Virus record (IMG/VR): IMGVR_UViG_3300044630_002126
Coordinates: 1 to 22,702 of that record
From: a virus
Length of the DNA stretch: 22,702 nt
Reading direction: 5' to 3' (one strand)
In this document: piece after piece, positions 21,868-22,702 of the stretch
How the letters are laid out: every line of letters starts with the position of its first letter
Position numbering within the stretch: the stretch's first letter is position 1
The notes under the pieces: generated by a model
What the model saw: the letters and a program-made list of their open reading frames with translations, nothing else
What the model was told of the DNA's origin: nothing
The model's database searches: none
Made by a program: the position numbers and the translations under genes

Positions 21868-22305
21868 TTACTTCATCATATCTACGGCCATAGACAAGAT
21901 GCTCTTCTTATCTTCAAGAGTATACTCGGTGAGACTCTCGAACTGAGGAAGTCCTGCAATCTTGTGGACTGCCGCATCAATCTTATCCTTGATGGCCTGA
22001 TTATATCTGGCCTTGGAAATAGAGAGGAACAGTTTCCTGTGCTTTTCATATTCCATGACGATCTTGGAACGAGACTGCTTCTGGGACTCTCCTTCTCCCT
22101 TCACATACTCATATGCCTTCTTGTCGATGTTAGGCTCTTTGCAGAAGTTGATATAGACAGACAGAACCTTCTGACTAGGAGAGTTCTCAGTTCCGATGCC
22201 TTCTGGCACGATGGTGTAAAGTCGGGCTGCTTCTCGGTTGTTTAGACCTTGAAGTTTTCCGTAAAGGAACGTGGTGTTGTTCTTGATTTCTTCGGTGATT
22301 TTCAT
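21868..22305 (-). CDS. Hypothetical protein, 145 residues
   Basis: I start at the ATG at 22305 (MKITEEIKNNTTFLYGKLQG), because the gene before it stops at 22307 and the longer frame would lie inside it. The product is predominantly helical and charged (VKGEGESQKQSRSKIVMEYE, KHRKLFLSISKARYNQAIKD and a final LEDKKSILSMAVDMMK). No membrane segment, Cys cluster or helix-turn-helix was seen. The gap after it contains two hairpins. Family not recognised. Confidence 0.65.
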   Translation of the reverse strand: MKITEEIKNNTTFLYGKLQGLNNREAARLYTIVPEGIGTENSPSQKVLSVYINFCKEPNIDKKAYEYVKGEGESQKQSRSKIVMEYEKHRKLFLSISKARYNQAIKDKIDAAVHKIAGLPQFESLTEYTLEDKKSILSMAVDMMK

Positions 22306-22306
22306 G

Positions 22307-22702
22307 TTAGTTGAGTCCTTTGAAGCGGTCGGTGTTGGGGAAGTTGTTCTTGATTTCACCATTGTCTTCCATCTTGATGGTGAACTTGCCAGACTTGAGT
22401 GCATCGATGATTTGATTGGCTACATCGTTGTTCTCAATGTCAACTGCGAAGTCTTCTTCGACATTCACAACATTGTTGTCTTGGAGCAGAGAGCAGCCCT
22501 GCGAATACAGTTTCTTGAACTGCTTCAAGTCCTTAGAGAGACTGTAAACAGTAAGGGTTCCGTAGATGGAAAGAGGGCACTTAATCTTGTTCTCGTGAAC
22601 CATTCGAACAATCTGCCAAGCCATCAGTCGGGTAATCTTGTTCTCTTCCAGCAACTTGTAGATGCTGAGAAGGTCGCCTGCCTCGATTACGTTAATTCCA
22701 TC
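22307..22702 (-). CDS. Hypothetical protein (partial, N-terminus beyond the right edge)
   Basis: The frame is open from the right edge: 16 codons upstream of the first TTG (position 22654) are stop-free and read DGINVIEAGDLLSIYK, so the true start lies outside the window. The visible 131 residues begin with that segment, followed by a helical region (ITRLMAWQIVRMVHENKI) and a mixed part (VNVEEDFAVDIENNDVANQI, then TIKMEDNGEIKNNFPN). Its stop is one base before the next ATG (TAACATG). Function is unknown. Confidence 0.6.
   Translation of the reverse strand, partial: DGINVIEAGDLLSIYKLLEENKITRLMAWQIVRMVHENKIKCPLSIYGTLTVYSLSKDLKQFKKLYSQGCSLLQDNNVVNVEEDFAVDIENNDVANQIIDALKSGKFTIKMEDNGEIKNNFPNTDRFKGLN

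Noticed and set aside
22307-22654. TTG at 22654 as the start of the rightmost gene
   Set aside because: The frame is open to the window edge, so the gene is better treated as partial.

Overview
This window is a segment of a tailed-phage genome or prophage, most likely a podovirus-type phage. The head and packaging genes form one dense leftward operon (minus strand, about 13.9 kb down to the left edge). Read in the direction of transcription they are: three small genes, a coiled-coil protein, terminase large subunit, portal, a small protein, scaffold-like protein, major capsid protein, head-completion proteins, a nozzle-like protein and a glycine-rich tail fibre that runs off the left edge. 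Stops and starts are mostly fused (TAATG, ATGA, GTGA), so translational coupling is likely. The capsid protein looks like the SU10/DUF5309 family, and the pairing with amidoligase/glutamine-amidotransferase genes recalls phiEco32-like phages. That comparison is from memory, not a search. The host is not identifiable. Most leftward genes lack a clear Shine-Dalgarno sequence, while one clear sigma70-like promoter is present.

The centre (about 13.9-16.9 kb) is organised differently. Upstream of the late operon is a repeat-rich control region: three GCTAG-N4-CTAGC-type palindromes, a 59-bp nested inverted repeat and a 30-bp tandem repeat. It is followed by about 520 bp with no credible protein, many possible hairpins and a possible pseudoknot, which I propose as a large structured RNA or very long leader. 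Five small rightward genes follow, interspersed with strong hairpins and terminators. This rightward block converges on the second leftward block. The 480-bp space between them is bounded by a terminator on each side and carries five copies of TCTACCATTA, three of them at a 17-bp period. This is a candidate origin or regulator-binding array, and two variant copies recur near 20.2 kb.

The right part (16.9-22.7 kb, minus strand) holds the most interesting enzymatic unit: a class II glutamine amidotransferase (nucleophile Cys2) followed by a putative amidoligase of the glutamine-synthetase/GCS-like superfamily. They share a 16-nt A-rich leader and sit behind a sigma70-like promoter. Together they predict ATP-dependent amide-bond formation on an unknown phage or host substrate. 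Upstream of that promoter lies a repeat-rich 500-bp gap, then a string of small leftward early-type genes. One of these resembles the Api92-like/DUF1281 family, and the last runs off the right edge.
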